Assembly (NCBI GenBank): GCA_030141605.1
Contig: JAQGDQ010000111.1
Location: forward strand, 62,001 to 126,000
Source: Tubiluchus corallicola
Lineage: Eukaryota; Priapulida; Priapulimorpha; Priapulimorphida; Tubiluchidae
Direction of reading: 5' to 3'
Length of the DNA: 64,000 nucleotides
The position numbers and the translations under genes were made by a program. The notes under the pieces are model-generated. The model did not search any database. It was not told where the DNA came from and saw only the letters and a program-made list of their open reading frames with translations. Below are positions 13,201 through 22,270 of this stretch, piece by piece. The first letter of the stretch is position 1; every line of letters begins with the position of its first letter.

Positions 13201-16200
13201 AAGGTACATGTTTACTAAACTATGCTTTGAATTTTTCTAACTGTGTACGCAAACCCGTGTGCTTTGTATAATCTTTTGCCTCAACTAAAGTTCAACCCCG
13301 GGCAAGAAATATCAAATGACAAAATTCTTGACAAATGAATACCATCGTACTCGAACCAGCTTTCAATGTATTGATAGATACCATCACACTCAAACCAGTT
13401 GTCAATGTAATTGTCTGCGACTAAAAATTTTGTCCAACAAAATTGAGAAGGGCAGCTGGACCTAACACACATACAGTGAAACCTCGTTATAATGCCCCCC
13501 CCTTTATAATGCCTACATTGCTTAACGCCCAGATTAAATGTCTACATTTGCATAGACATGTATATATTAATGCATCTCGTTATAATGCCAGACCTGCTTT
13601 AACACCAACTTATTTCCATTCCCGAATAAGTAGGTGGGGTATAAAGAGGTTTTACTGTAATTAAAATAATTGTATATGGCTATTATTAGTTACTTATCTT
13701 AATTTCAGGTTTATTGATTAGTGGGAGAATGAGCCCACACAGTTGATTTTTGTATCCTAAAATTGACAGAAAGCAGAGCGAGTATGAAAAAAGTTGAGAC
13801 ACTTTTTCAAATTTTTGTTAATCATTTTCTAATTTTTTCACTTTTCCTTCCTTTCGGACAAGTATTTTTTCAAATTTTTTGCAATTTTGATTCATTAATT
13901 CATCATTGAGGGATTTATCCCCCAATCCACAACTCGCTCATCGTTCAAATGAAAAACAACTTATGAAATAAAAATATACTTATAATCAGGGCTGGATTAT
14001 AATATTTTGCAGCCCCTAGGCTAATATAATTATGAGGCCCCCTCAGACGGAGCCACCCTCTAACTCGCATGTCCCAGTCTTGAATATTTTTACTTGTGTT
14101 ATATTTTAGCAACTTTTATATATATCGAAGTAAACTTTTTGCAAAGTCTTTAAATAAACTAGAATAGCTATCATTTCTTGCCAATAGAAATATTCGATAA
14201 GAAATACCACTATTTTACTATTTATTGCAAACCAAATATGCACGTATTTCAACACAACTCTTGTGAAAAAAATTCAACTTTGTTATCATATGTTACCAAA
14301 ACTTGAGTGACCCCAAGCTTGAGGGGTCCTAGTCTGCAGCTTATACTAGCATATTGAGGGGCCCTGCTTATGTGATACAAACATACTGATCTGGCATCGT
14401 GCATATCTATAAAAATGTTTTCTTACCTATGTGAACACTTTTTACAGATAGCAGGTGACAGTGTTTGGCAGAAGTTCATTGGTCAGATGTTTCCAGCCAT
14501 CAACAAAGTGGTCTCCTTTTGCAAGCAAGTTCCAGGTATATAAACTCGATTCTAACAACTGCTCATTACCTGAGTCTAACTGTAAAGTTCTTGGTTCAAA
14601 TCCTGGCTGACTCACCATTTTCGAGTGCCTTCCTCTAGGGTTGTTAAATGATACAAATTTGGCAATACGAAAACAATCCAATACGATACTTTTTTCCAAT
14701 GATACGATGTATGTAATCTTTTTTTAGACGATACGATAAAATATTTCATGCGATACAAAAATAGTGATTTCAGACATTTTAAGCAAAAGAGAAAAAAGCA
14801 TCATTAATAAGTAAAACTACAAAGTGCTTCAGTGCATTCAGTGCTGTTTACTTAAATGGCTGCTAGTTACGAAACGGAAGTCTTTATGTGCAACAAAGCA
14901 GCATGATGTCTGTCTAACTGTAGTTACAGCACGTTTTGACACACGTAGTATATTCAATCCATTCAACACTTAAGTCAAATTAAAATGGTGGTACTGTACA
15001 CACCACAAATATAGACAACTACTATAAGAACCTAGCTTCACAAATCCACATTTGCTACTGTTAGTCAGTGGGTCTGTGGCCTGTAAAATGTAATTCTATT
15101 ATTATATGCTCTCAGTATCGCTTGTCTTTGCTTGGATGAATTTCTAGAACTCAGATAAGGAACTTTGCATAAATATTAATACTCGTATTAAAATTTTGCA
15201 TAATTTTTTTCAACATTTCAGAACCTGATCTGATCAGATATATAAAACACCCCAATCAAATTCATCATTTTAATAAATAATTTCTGTAAGAGTTTGTGTG
15301 AAGCATGAGAACCGGTAAACGGTCATTCGAGGTAAATTCACTGTGTATTTGTTAACACACCACAAGCAGTTGCGCCCTTCGCTTCCTTATATAGGCCATT
15401 CTCTCTGTTACTGATCCATTGAAGATTTTGCAAACGTAGTTACCGAACTTCGTTTATTCTAGCTTTCAATCTTTGACCAAGGTCACAATGCTTGAAAGCA
15501 AACTGACCTTCAATTACAATTAAAAATTTATCTTAAATTTCTTTGGAGAATTTTTATTCTTCATGTTGATGAATTTTTACACAGAAAATTGGGGCAATGC
15601 ATACGCAGCAAAAAATTTATGTTGTCAGTTTTGTTTATGGAAAAAACATGTTCATGAAATAGTGACTATGGTTAACTTTTTACTATGTATGGTATATTCA
15701 TCTGTTACAAGCGATATTATGCAATAAATATTTTTTTCGATACAATGATGCAGTTACATGTAGCTTATACTGTCATGTTTGCCCAAATCAGTAATTATCT
15801 TACCTTTTTTCTTTTTATATAATTTGGCACTCTGTAATATGGCATATTTTTGTTGTATTGTTCAATGTGGCAGGAACTGAACTAGCCACATTAGCAATGA
15901 TAGTGTTTTAAATAAGACACTAAACTAGAGGTGTATCTTAACCTTGATCAGACGAGAACACAAATATATCTATATATGTATATTATACATGTGTATATAT
16001 ATATATGTATATATATATTTTTATATATATATATATGTATTAATTATGCATATCATACTACTACTGACTTTTATTTCTTTTGGTGAAAACGGTATACCCT
16101 TATATTTTCATTGTCCACACATGTTGACACAAAAGGTGATCTGCTTTTAATTGAATAAGGCTTTTCACGGTTTCATTGTGCGCACGCGCAGTTGCTGCAG

Positions 16201-19200
16201 GTCAAAGGTTAAGTGTACGACAGCAATGTGTCTTAACTACAACCATCATGTGGTGTGTGTAAAGCAAAATCGTTTGCCATGTCAGTTCAGTAGCTTCTCT
16301 TGTTTTACGTCGACTTTACTTAATTATGCATTAGTCTGTGCATACAGTGATTTACTAGCAGGATCTTACTTGGGAACAAGAAAAATTGAACTAGATAAGG
16401 TTCTAACTAGCTGTTAAAATTGTTACTCCTACAATAGCATGTAATGTACTGTATGACAGTGTAATACGTAATGTAATGCATGACAATTACTGTACTGTAC
16501 AAATGCGTTGTCTGGTACACTTAGCCTTTGGCCTTTTCACTATCATCAATCGCTGGAACTGTGAAAAGGCTTATTCTAGTAAATCTGCCAGAAATGTTTC
16601 AGCCATCCATTTACTAACCAGACTTGACATTGTAAACTTCAGTCTCTAAGCAGACCAGGACCACCATGCTCTTCTCTTCTGTCCTACTTCTTTTTTTTAC
16701 TAGTTAAATAACGCCAGCAGCATATAGATATTTTTGTGCAGACAGCACAAAGCTTAGGTGTACGTGCTTACACAAGGGATTACTTGCTTGTTTAAAAATG
16801 TCTAGTTCATCTTCAATTCTGTAAACGGTTGTTGCTTTCCATTCTTAGCATGTTCACTTATTAGGTGTAGACCATAAATCAAATCTTCAAAAGTTGATCT
16901 TTTTTCACTTTGCAGTCTGTTATTGATGTCACTCACGCAGTTTGTTGTCAGTTGTCACTTGCTTAAAAACCATATACCGGCATATTCTTGACCTGCAGCA
17001 GTTTAGCCTATTCATAAGCAAAAAAATTATGTATCAAGTTTATGTATTTATGTATAAAAAAATTAATCAAGTTTTACGTATAAATCTTTGTATGTTTGTT
17101 TGTTTAAAAATACAATTACAAATTACAACATTAAAATTACATGTGTTTGTTTCATTTTACGCAGTATTAAAACAATAGCTAAAAAATTTCTGAAGCAACA
17201 CCCCCAGCAATTTTGATTATGTGCCAGCCACCACTGGCTGTGAACTATTATTTTTAGGATAGCAGACATCGGTCACATTAAAGTCGTCCTTTTTGCTGAT
17301 GAGCGTTAATGACCCTTCATTGTTTTTATCCAGGTTTCACAGATTTGTGCATGGATGATCAAATCAAGCTCATCAAAGATGCTTCATTTGAGGTGTTACT
17401 CCTGGACCTGATGGCAACTACTGACTATGAAAACAGTCTGATATTCGATCCGAGCGTCGACAGCGTCATGTCGTACGAGGACATCAAGGGGCTGCCGGCG
17501 GCTGAGGTGTTCGAAAATTTCTTCACTTTTGCCGCAGAGTACAATCCCCTAAAGCTAACCCTGCAGGAAGAGGGGCTGTTTTCTGCTGTGCTCGTTCTAT
17601 GGAATGGTAAGCGCAATGGAAACATCAGTGTTCGTTTGTCATTGTCGTCTTCTTTGCATTATCATTGTTATCATTACTTTAACATCTTTCCACTTAAAGA
17701 AAGTTTGTGCAAATGCAAAAAATCTACATCAGTCATTTACCCTTGTTCATCAAGGCTGTATAATATGTGTGCTTGCAAACCAAAATCACCCATAAGTTGG
17801 CATACCTAAAACCACGTTATGACGCTTCAAAGTAGAATACCCAAAAATTCGGTCAAATATCAATTTCTAGTTTTTTATAAAAGCAAATGCTAAACATATT
17901 GTCAAGAAAATGTCAAGAATATTGTCAATTATCAATTAAATGTTCAAGAAACACTAAAAATCTAATTTTATAACCCACTTTTAGAAACTAGTAATGCAAT
18001 TGTAACTTGTATTTTTAAACTCCGATAGTAGCTCGTTGAAGTTATTATTTTGCTTCGGGTTTTTTCTGTTGCCAAACCCAGATCTTTGTCAAGAGCTGCC
18101 ATCTACTGGATTTAAGCATAACTTCAATGTGTTTTTGTAAAGTCCATAGCAACCGCAGTTTCGAACGGTTGCTAAGTGTTTTGCAGAAACGTGACAAAGA
18201 GCAATGACTGACTTTAACAGCAATTTTCTCAAGGTTATGTTTGTCAGTGCGTAGTGTGCACCTCAGCTTCAATGTGGATTATCTCAGCTTAGAAATATCA
18301 CGGAGCGACAAACTTGGTATCAAAATGATCCTCAATGGAGATACAGGATATGTAAATAACTAGAAAAGCTTAACTGTCAACTGATGGACGATCTTGCTAT
18401 GCAAGTACACATATGTTCACTACTAACCCCAAAACGTCCAATATCCTTTTCCATGGAACAGATAATATTTGAAGAATACCTTTTATTAAGGCTGAGATGG
18501 TTAACCATTTAAACGCTTAACCGAGTGCTGACTGGTGTAACCGTTTATTATCCGTTGTAACTGAAAATCCTTAACTGTTTAACCATTACTAAGCCAAGTT
18601 TTCTTTATATCCGTATTAATGAAGCCTTGTATCTTTTCTGATTTGGAGCAGTTGATGCTGATGCAGTTAGCAATGTCCTGCTTACATAAAATTGTACTAT
18701 TTACAGCATTGTTTCAGTTAATCTGAATGCCTAAAAAGCATCTTGATGGTACATTGCAAAAAGTTTTTCACTCGCGTATATTATGAGGATGCCGATATGT
18801 TTGACATTCTCATGGTGCCTGCTAGATAGGAACCTAACCATGCTTTTATGTGTATGACATTATCAGGAATGGTTAAATGGTTAACCGACCGCAATTATGA
18901 CATTTAAACGGTTAGTTAAAAAGCCTAACCGTCTCAGCCCTACCCTTTATGATGATGAGTTATCAATCTGCCACTATCATTTGCCTTAAGTAAGCTCAGC
19001 TATTGACAACTAATTGCAGAATGCTCAAATTTTACCACAAACTATTTTTAATAGCTTTTGTCAGAGTAACATGGGAAATATGTTTTGAATGACATGGTGC
19101 GTCAGCCTCCGATTACACCACTCGGAAGAGAGTCCAATTATTTGCTTTGCTGCGTTGTTGCACAGCAGGTTGAGATAACGGGGCCCAAGGGCATTAAGCA

Positions 19201-21426
19201 AAAATTCGTAAATTGGTGAAAGGTTTTTCTTTGATAATTTTGATGACATATGCATGAACAGCAGAATGAGACTGTCGTTGCAAAATCGTTGAACCTGAGA
19301 GTCTCTTGTGGGCTTATGAAAAGGGTGGGAAAGTAAACGGAGGGTTCGAAGAGGGGAAATTTTGCACCGTCACACTTTTATCTCGGCAGGCTTGTTTATG
19401 TATCATATTGCTATGTGCAGTCTTACAGCCATGTCACACTAATCTGTGAAAAAAAGCCGTATGACCCAAACTTTCCGTCTTTGTGCAAAGTCTCCAGTTT
19501 CTAATTACTTGCAACAGGAAAGTGAGACAAGTTATTTTAGGTGGCAATCCTAGTCTAATGCATGATCTCCATCTGGGTCGCTGCACCGCGTGTGAAAGTT
19601 GTTCATCATATACTACTTATCTCTAATAATCCTACGTGACCATCTACAGGCTTTAGACTAATGTCATTAGACGAGCAGTGCTCCATTTCTCTTCCTTAAT
19701 TACAATATGCCGGTAATTCATCGAGTCGACAAGCCACAGATCAATGATACGTGACCTCTTTTCGCTAGACTAACAATTTCTAGGTTTTCAATCAATAGAT
19801 GGCAGTAGCATTCTTTGTGATTCTAGACTGCCAGTTTCTCACTTTGCGCTAGACTACCAATTTCTAGATTTTCAATTAATAGATGGCAGTAACTGTTCTT
19901 GTTGCCATTGTAAACTTTAGCCTTGCTTTTACTCAGTAGGTGGCAGCAGTGTTCTGTGTGATTCTGAATTGCCCGTTTCTTACTTTTACTCAGAAGATGG
20001 CAGCAGTGTTTTTGTAACGGTTGTTATGATTGGCTGTAGCAAGGTGACTATCATACACTTATACACATTCTAGGCTGCACGATGACATTTTGAGATTCCT
20101 AGACTTGTCAAATTATTGGGAGCCACTCTGACTCGCCTGTACCCGTCTTGGATATTTTAGCGACATTTACATAGCTTGAAGTACACTTATTGTAAATGCT
20201 TTAGATAAACTAGAATAGCTATCTTTTGTTTGTCAATAAAAGTTATCCTTTCAGAAATACCGCAATTTTGCTATTTATTGCAAACAAATTAGCACATATT
20301 TCAAAACAACTGTAGTGAAAAATAGTTTTTTTACCAAATGTCATATATATTCACTTTATTATGATTATTTTGCTCATTGTTTCACAGTTATCATTAAGTT
20401 TTTATTATATTTTTTGAGCCGTACAGTCTATTTAGTCACATAGTCAAATTTCACTACATATTTTGTTTGCTCCATTTTTCTGCACTAGTTCTTGCTTTGC
20501 ATAGTATTTTATCATTACGCTTAATTTGACACGACTGCATATCTTTGCTTCATTATATTTTGTTTGAGTTTATTATACATATTTTGTTTCTTTTGCTGAT
20601 TTATTATTTATGTTTTTTTGGTTTCTAGTTTTTTGTTTTAATCGGTTAGTTAAATGCTTTACATATTTTGTTAACATCATTTCATATTTTTCATTTTACT
20701 TCTTTGTTGCATAGCTTACTTAGTTATTTCGCTTTCATGTTTAATGTATCCCCCCATAAATTCATGTTAACAGCAGCACCACAAATTTTTTACAATTTTC
20801 ACTAACCTGAGAAGGGTAGCTGACTCGATGACCAATTGGTCTTTCGCTACCTTTTCTCCTGCACCCCCTTAACTCTTTCCTTTATGCTTAATTTATCCTT
20901 TTTAATCAATAACTAAAAAAATAATAGTCAATTTGTATACAGGTGTAAATGAGGAGATAAATAAAAATGTCTATGTCTATGTCTATGTTACCAAAGCTTG
21001 AGCGCCCTAAGTTTCTTGGGCCCTAGGCTGCAGCCTATACTACCCTATAATATAATCTGGTCATGCACACATTGCACGTTCTGCATATGCAATTCTATGA
21101 CCTGCATCACTACTCCAGTTTTCATCCACGTTTTTTCCACTTTGCATTATTATATTTTTCTATTAGGTGTTCCTGGCATCAAGAACCCACATGTTGTACG
21201 CAAACTTCAGGGGGTCGTCTTGCAAGCTCTTCACCAGCAGTTGACGCGTGCTCACGCTAATCCGGACGACGTACTACAACGTCTGTTCAACATGGTTCCT
21301 CTCATCCGCTTTATCAACCAAAAACACCTGAACATGCTTCACAAAATGAAGATGACCAACTCGGAAATGGTGAAAATGTTTCCTCCTCTGCATGCCGAGA
21401 TGTACTCCTATGCGCCATTTTCTTGA
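4100..21426 (+). CDS. Nuclear receptor, NR1 subfamily, HR97/NR1L-like (7 coding exons)
   Basis: The protein is a ligand-type nuclear receptor acting as a transcription factor in the nucleus. Exons 4100-4225, 7069-7210, 8831-10840, 12761-12945, 14448-14535, 17334-17606 and 21167-21426 join in frame (3084 nt, 1027 residues, TGA stop). All borders are GT-AG and every phase matches. Residues 21-98 form the DNA-binding domain with two C4 zinc fingers (C21, C24, C38, C41; C57, C63, C73, C76), P-box CEGCKG and the C-terminal extension GCRLGRRPK. Residues 99-759 are a long Ser-rich hinge. Residues 760-1027 are the ligand-binding domain, with the signature [16 protein letters not shown] and an AF-2-like helix FPPLHAEMY at the end. 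The DBD text [13 protein letters not shown] and RLGRRPK resembles crustacean HR97 (NR1L) more than Rev-erb/E75, but this was judged from memory, so NR1 is secure and NR1L is tentative. Its ligand is unknown. Introns carry many transposons. Confidence 0.9.
4438..4655 (+). mobile_element. tRNA-derived SINE-like element
   Basis: An A-box-like TGGCCACGTGATT and a B-box-like GAGTTCGATAC lie 33-45 bases apart, as in a tRNA-derived RNA polymerase III promoter. The rest is unrelated sequence ending in AATAAATC and a CGTCTT-rich tail. No tRNA cloverleaf can be folded, so this is not a tRNA gene. It lies in intron 1 of the receptor. Confidence 0.5.
5556..6007. mobile_element. hAT-type MITE with 8-bp target duplication
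   Basis: The element spans 5564-5999 (436 bp). Its ends are CAACGGTTCTCAACC and the inverted GGTTGAGAAACCCCC, close to the common hAT terminus CAGGGGTTCTCAACC. It is flanked by identical 8-bp copies TTCTAGTG at 5556-5563 and 6000-6007. TTAACCCC motifs repeat near both ends. There is no transposase frame, so it is a non-autonomous copy. It lies in intron 1 of the receptor. Confidence 0.88.
7069..7210 (+). CDS. Nuclear receptor exon 2: second zinc finger
   Basis: Residues 43-89 plus one base. The acceptor is TTCTTGCAG. The exon begins [12 protein letters not shown], completing the recognition helix, and carries the four second-finger cysteines in CINNGQC and CQPCRLKKC, then YAVGMSKD. The donor is GATG|GTACGG, phase 1, which joins to GT|TGT in exon 3 to give [10 protein letters not shown]. 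Confidence 0.93.
7445..8340 (-). repeat. Degenerate repeat region with AGATT tail
   Basis: It starts with a TTAGATTAGATT simple repeat followed by TTTATTGAC. Read on the minus strand this gives an AATAAA-like motif and then a simple-repeat tail, as at a LINE 3' end. The rest contains scattered phrases such as GACCCCGAAC, TTCCAAA and TTCCCAAAC, which recur near 8235-8330. No ends or target duplication were found, so the limits are uncertain. It lies in intron 2 of the receptor. Confidence 0.3.
8831..10840 (+). CDS. Nuclear receptor exon 3: DBD extension and giant hinge
   Basis: Residues 90-759 plus one base, all in one 2010-nt exon. It opens with the DBD tail RLGRRPK. The hinge is rich in Ser, Thr and Pro, including a poly-Ser patch ([13 protein letters not shown]). 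It has a hydrophobic, less biased segment ([20 protein letters not shown]), a possible bipartite nuclear signal around residues 372-387 (KRP...PKTKRP), a heptad-like stretch [15 protein letters not shown], and a SUMO-type motif [10 protein letters not shown] at about residues 607-616 with K610. The acceptor is TTTTGTGTAG. The donor is GAAG|GTATAG, phase 1. The reading frame runs on 36 nt into the intron before TGA at 10876, so unspliced RNA would code for a form without a ligand-binding domain. Confidence 0.92.
11494..11946 (+). mobile_element. LINE relic: C-terminal end of a reverse-transcriptase ORF
   Basis: In broken frames the + strand reads [11 protein letters not shown], then [22 protein letters not shown], and a final open stretch [14 protein letters not shown] with a stop at 11944. 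This is the typical tail of CR1/L2/jockey-type LINE ORF2 proteins (QNRAAR ... APGYLSELL ... APKLWNSLP). Internal stops and frame changes make it inactive. It lies in intron 3 of the receptor. Confidence 0.75.
12212..12670. mobile_element. MITE with 27-bp perfect terminal inverted repeats
   Basis: The element spans 12214-12668 (455 bp). Both ends read CCGTATTTTCCCGTGTATAA and on to GAGACCC, with 27 bases perfectly inverted, and it is flanked by TA. The GTGTATAAGAGACCC motif is repeated again just inside both ends (12242-12257 and about 12594-12608). The TA target fits Tc1/mariner-like transposition, but other TA-users cannot be excluded. No coding capacity. It ends 92 bases before receptor exon 4. 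Confidence 0.88.
12761..12945 (+). CDS. Nuclear receptor exon 4: start of the ligand-binding domain
   Basis: Residues 760-821, beginning [18 protein letters not shown] and including a helix-rich stretch ([20 protein letters not shown]). The acceptor is TAACTGCAG. The donor is AAGCAG|GTGAGA, phase 0. GC content is clearly higher than in the surrounding intron. Confidence 0.88.
13472..13659. mobile_element. pogo/Tigger-like MITE
   Basis: The element spans 13474-13657 (184 bp). Its ends are CAGTGAAACCTCGTTATAA and the inverted form of CAGTAAAACCTCTTTATAC, flanked by TA on both sides. CAGTRAAACCTC is the usual terminus of pogo/Tigger elements. TATAATGCC repeats inside. It lies in intron 4 of the receptor. 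Confidence 0.85.
13985..14370. repeat. Interspersed repeat (family B, copy 1)
   Basis: This stretch matches 20125-20335 plus 20990-21055 in order: CATGTCCCAGTCTTGAATATTTT, AACTAGAATAGCTATC, TGCTATTTATTGCAAAC-like and GTTACCAAAACTTGAG. The end phrases AGCCCCTAGGCT and GGGGCCCT look like termini. Copy 2 is interrupted by a younger insertion. The class is unknown; the size and lack of coding suggest a DNA-type or SINE-like repeat. Confidence 0.65.
14448..14535 (+). CDS. Nuclear receptor exon 5
   Basis: Residues 822-850 plus one base: [20 protein letters not shown] then [10 protein letters not shown]. This is the helix 3 region, where nuclear receptors read F-K-x-x-P-G-F. The acceptor is TTTTTACAG. 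The donor is CCAG|GTATAT, phase 1, giving PGF on joining exon 6. An intron at this point in the LBD is common in the superfamily. Confidence 0.88.
14547..14640 (+). mobile_element. Possible tRNA-derived SINE fragment
   Basis: A B-box-like TTGGTTCAAATCCTGGC within a TpsiC-arm-like setting, directly downstream of the exon 5 donor. The A-box half is weak. Low confidence. Confidence 0.35.
15958..16045. repeat. TA/TATG microsatellite
   Basis: Imperfect runs of TATA and TATATG in intron 5 of the receptor. Reading frames through it are low-complexity artefacts. Confidence 0.9.
16153..16576. mobile_element. MITE (family C, copy 1)
   Basis: The ends GAATAAGGCTTTTCACGG and the inverse of CTGTGAAAAGGCTTATTC form a roughly 23-bp inverted repeat with few mismatches. 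The interior matches 27347-27735 over nearly its whole length: GCAGTTGCTGCAGGTCAAAG, TCTTAACTACAACC and TTTACTAGCAGGATCTTACT. There is no coding frame. No clear target duplication was identified. It lies in intron 5 of the receptor. Confidence 0.8.
16900..17240. mobile_element. Old partial copy of the 35300-35820 hAT MITE
   Basis: The order GTTGTCAGTTGTCAC, CTGCTTAAAAACC, GTTTGTTTAAAA, TACAACATTA, AACAATAGCTA and a degraded right end (CAGCCACCACTGG) matches the right two thirds of the hAT-type MITE at 35300-35820. The left end is missing or unrecognisable. It lies in intron 5 of the receptor. Confidence 0.6.
17334..17606 (+). CDS. Nuclear receptor exon 6: LBD core
   Basis: Residues 851-941 plus one base. 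It holds the nuclear receptor LBD signature ([16 protein letters not shown], helices 3-5), then the beta-turn region and helices 6-8, ending ...[14 protein letters not shown]. The acceptor is TTTTATCCAG. The donor is AATG|GTAAGC, phase 1. It is GC-richer than its surroundings. Confidence 0.92.
17834..18260. repeat. Interspersed repeat (family D, copy 1)
   Basis: It is similar, with many differences, to 40440-40760: TTGATAAAA/TTTATAAAAGC, ACACTAAAAATCTAATTTT and ATAACC, AGATCTTTGTC-x-AGAGC, and CCATCTACTGGATTTAA. The class is unknown. Both copies include a sequence close to the CTCF core (CCAGTAGATGGC on the minus strand here). Confidence 0.6.
18479..18950. mobile_element. hAT-type MITE with near-perfect 8-bp target duplication
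   Basis: The element spans 18487-18942 (456 bp). Its ends are TAAGGCTGAGATGGTTA and the inverse TAGGGCTGAGACGGTTA (15 of 17 match). The flanks are CCTTTTAT (18479-18486) and CCCTTTAT (18943-18950), one mismatch in eight. GGTTAACC-like phrases repeat at both ends. It is non-coding and lies in intron 6 of the receptor. Confidence 0.82.
19760..20010. repeat. Degenerate repeats carrying CTCF-like motifs
   Basis: A loosely repeated block (CTAGACTA-x-CAATTTCTAG, then TTTTCAAT-x-AATAGATGGCAG) with four related motifs at 19794-19808, 19879-19893, 19934-19949 and 19991-20006. The third, CAGTAGGTGGCAGCAG, is close to the vertebrate CTCF core. Binding is an inference from motif form only. Confidence 0.55.
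20125..21055. repeat. Interspersed repeat (family B, copy 2), split by an insertion
   Basis: 20125-20335 and 20990-21055 match family B copy 1 (13985-14370) left and right parts. The roughly 650 bases between them are absent from copy 1 and end in a LINE-type tail, showing a nested, younger retrotransposon insertion. Confidence 0.65.
20340..20990 (+). mobile_element. LINE-type 3' fragment (family A, copy 2), nested
   Basis: It contains GAGAAGGGTAGCTGACTCG, GACCAATTGGTCTTTCGC and a pyrimidine-rich run, and ends with AATAAAAATG and TCTATG repeats, like 2560-2765. It is inserted inside a family B repeat. No ORF remains. It lies in intron 6 of the receptor. Confidence 0.6.
21167..21426 (+). CDS. 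Nuclear receptor exon 7: LBD C-terminus and AF-2
   Basis: Residues 942-1027 and the TGA stop. It begins [15 protein letters not shown] after joining, then the helix 9-11 region, and ends with [20 protein letters not shown], whose FPPLHAEMY fits the AF-2 activation helix. Rev-erb lacks this helix, which argues against that identity. The acceptor is TTCTATTAG. Confidence 0.92.
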
Positions 21427-21715
21427 AAGGAGCCGTTTTCTGGGAGAAGCTGCTAATTTTTGTGAGGTGTATAAAGTAACTGTGTGCATGCGTGCCATAT
21501 TAGTTGTTGTGCGAACAGGCCAGCACTTATTGTAAGTACACCTATGTTAATAGCTTTTGCTGTGATGTGTAAACAGGCCGAAGTTTGTAACTCCAGCTGT
21601 GTATGGCAGTATTTAGTATAGGTGTGAGACAAGCCTTAGTGTATCGCACTATGTAGTCTACTTTGGAGAACAGTGTCCACGTTAAGTAACCTTGCATGTG
21701 TTAATATTGAGTAAC

Positions 21716-22270
21716 TTAAGGGAAAACCGGACAATTGTGTAAACATTAGTTCAGAATAAAGAATGCTCTAAAATATTGAAAACTGCAATAGCTTTTTTTA
21801 AATCAAATCTTTATTTGATTAAATAATCATTACCTCGGATACTCAAATTTCGTTAAACCTTCAAAGCTACGTGCGGCTCTGTGAATCTACTAAGATTGGC
21901 AATGGCGCCTTTTTGTCACATTCGCATGGCCGACAAATAGAAGGTGGTACCGTGATAACCATGATCATGAACTGCATTGTTAGTTTCTGAGCGTCACATG
22001 ACGTAGAGCCCATTTTTGTGACATCACGCGTTTAAGCAGTAACACTTATGCAAACGTGCTTGACGTGCAAGGAAAGATGCCTACCATTGCACAAACTGTG
22101 GTTAGTTTCTGACGTAACCAATAGCTGTGTTCGGTTGCCGTTAATTAACTTTCTAAGCTAATTATTCAAACATAAGAAACAATTGCTAACTTTTATTGGC
22201 AAAAAATGTACGCTTTGTTCTGTAAATTAAAATGAGATTGAGTCTAAACAATTGTCCGGTTTTCCTTTAA
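21716..22270. mobile_element. TTAA-flanked MITE (family E, copy 1)
   Basis: The element spans 21720-22266 (547 bp) and is flanked by TTAA (21716-21719 and 22267-22270). Its ends are GGGAAAACCGGACAATTG and, inverted, AGGAAAACCGGACAATTG. It is homologous along its length to 39212-39725. The TTAA target and size suggest a piggyBac-mobilised or other TTAA-type element, although the termini are not the canonical piggyBac CCC. It starts 293 bases after the receptor stop and contains an AATAAA at 21755. Confidence 0.85.
21755..21760 (+). terminator. Candidate polyadenylation signal AATAAA of the receptor gene
   Basis: AATAAA about 330 bases after the receptor stop, inside the left part of the family E MITE; the other copy of the MITE lacks it. 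Further AATAAA/ATAAAA motifs near 25040 could serve instead, so the true 3' end is unknown. Confidence 0.35.

Noticed and set aside
16151-16417. 88-residue frame with several cysteines
   Set aside because: It lies wholly in a MITE with a homologous copy at 27347 that does not keep the frame.
4100-21426. Receptor identity as Rev-erb (NR1D) or knirps-type
   Set aside because: Rev-erb lacks the AF-2 helix seen here and has GRIPK-type text after the fingers. Knirps-type proteins lack an LBD.
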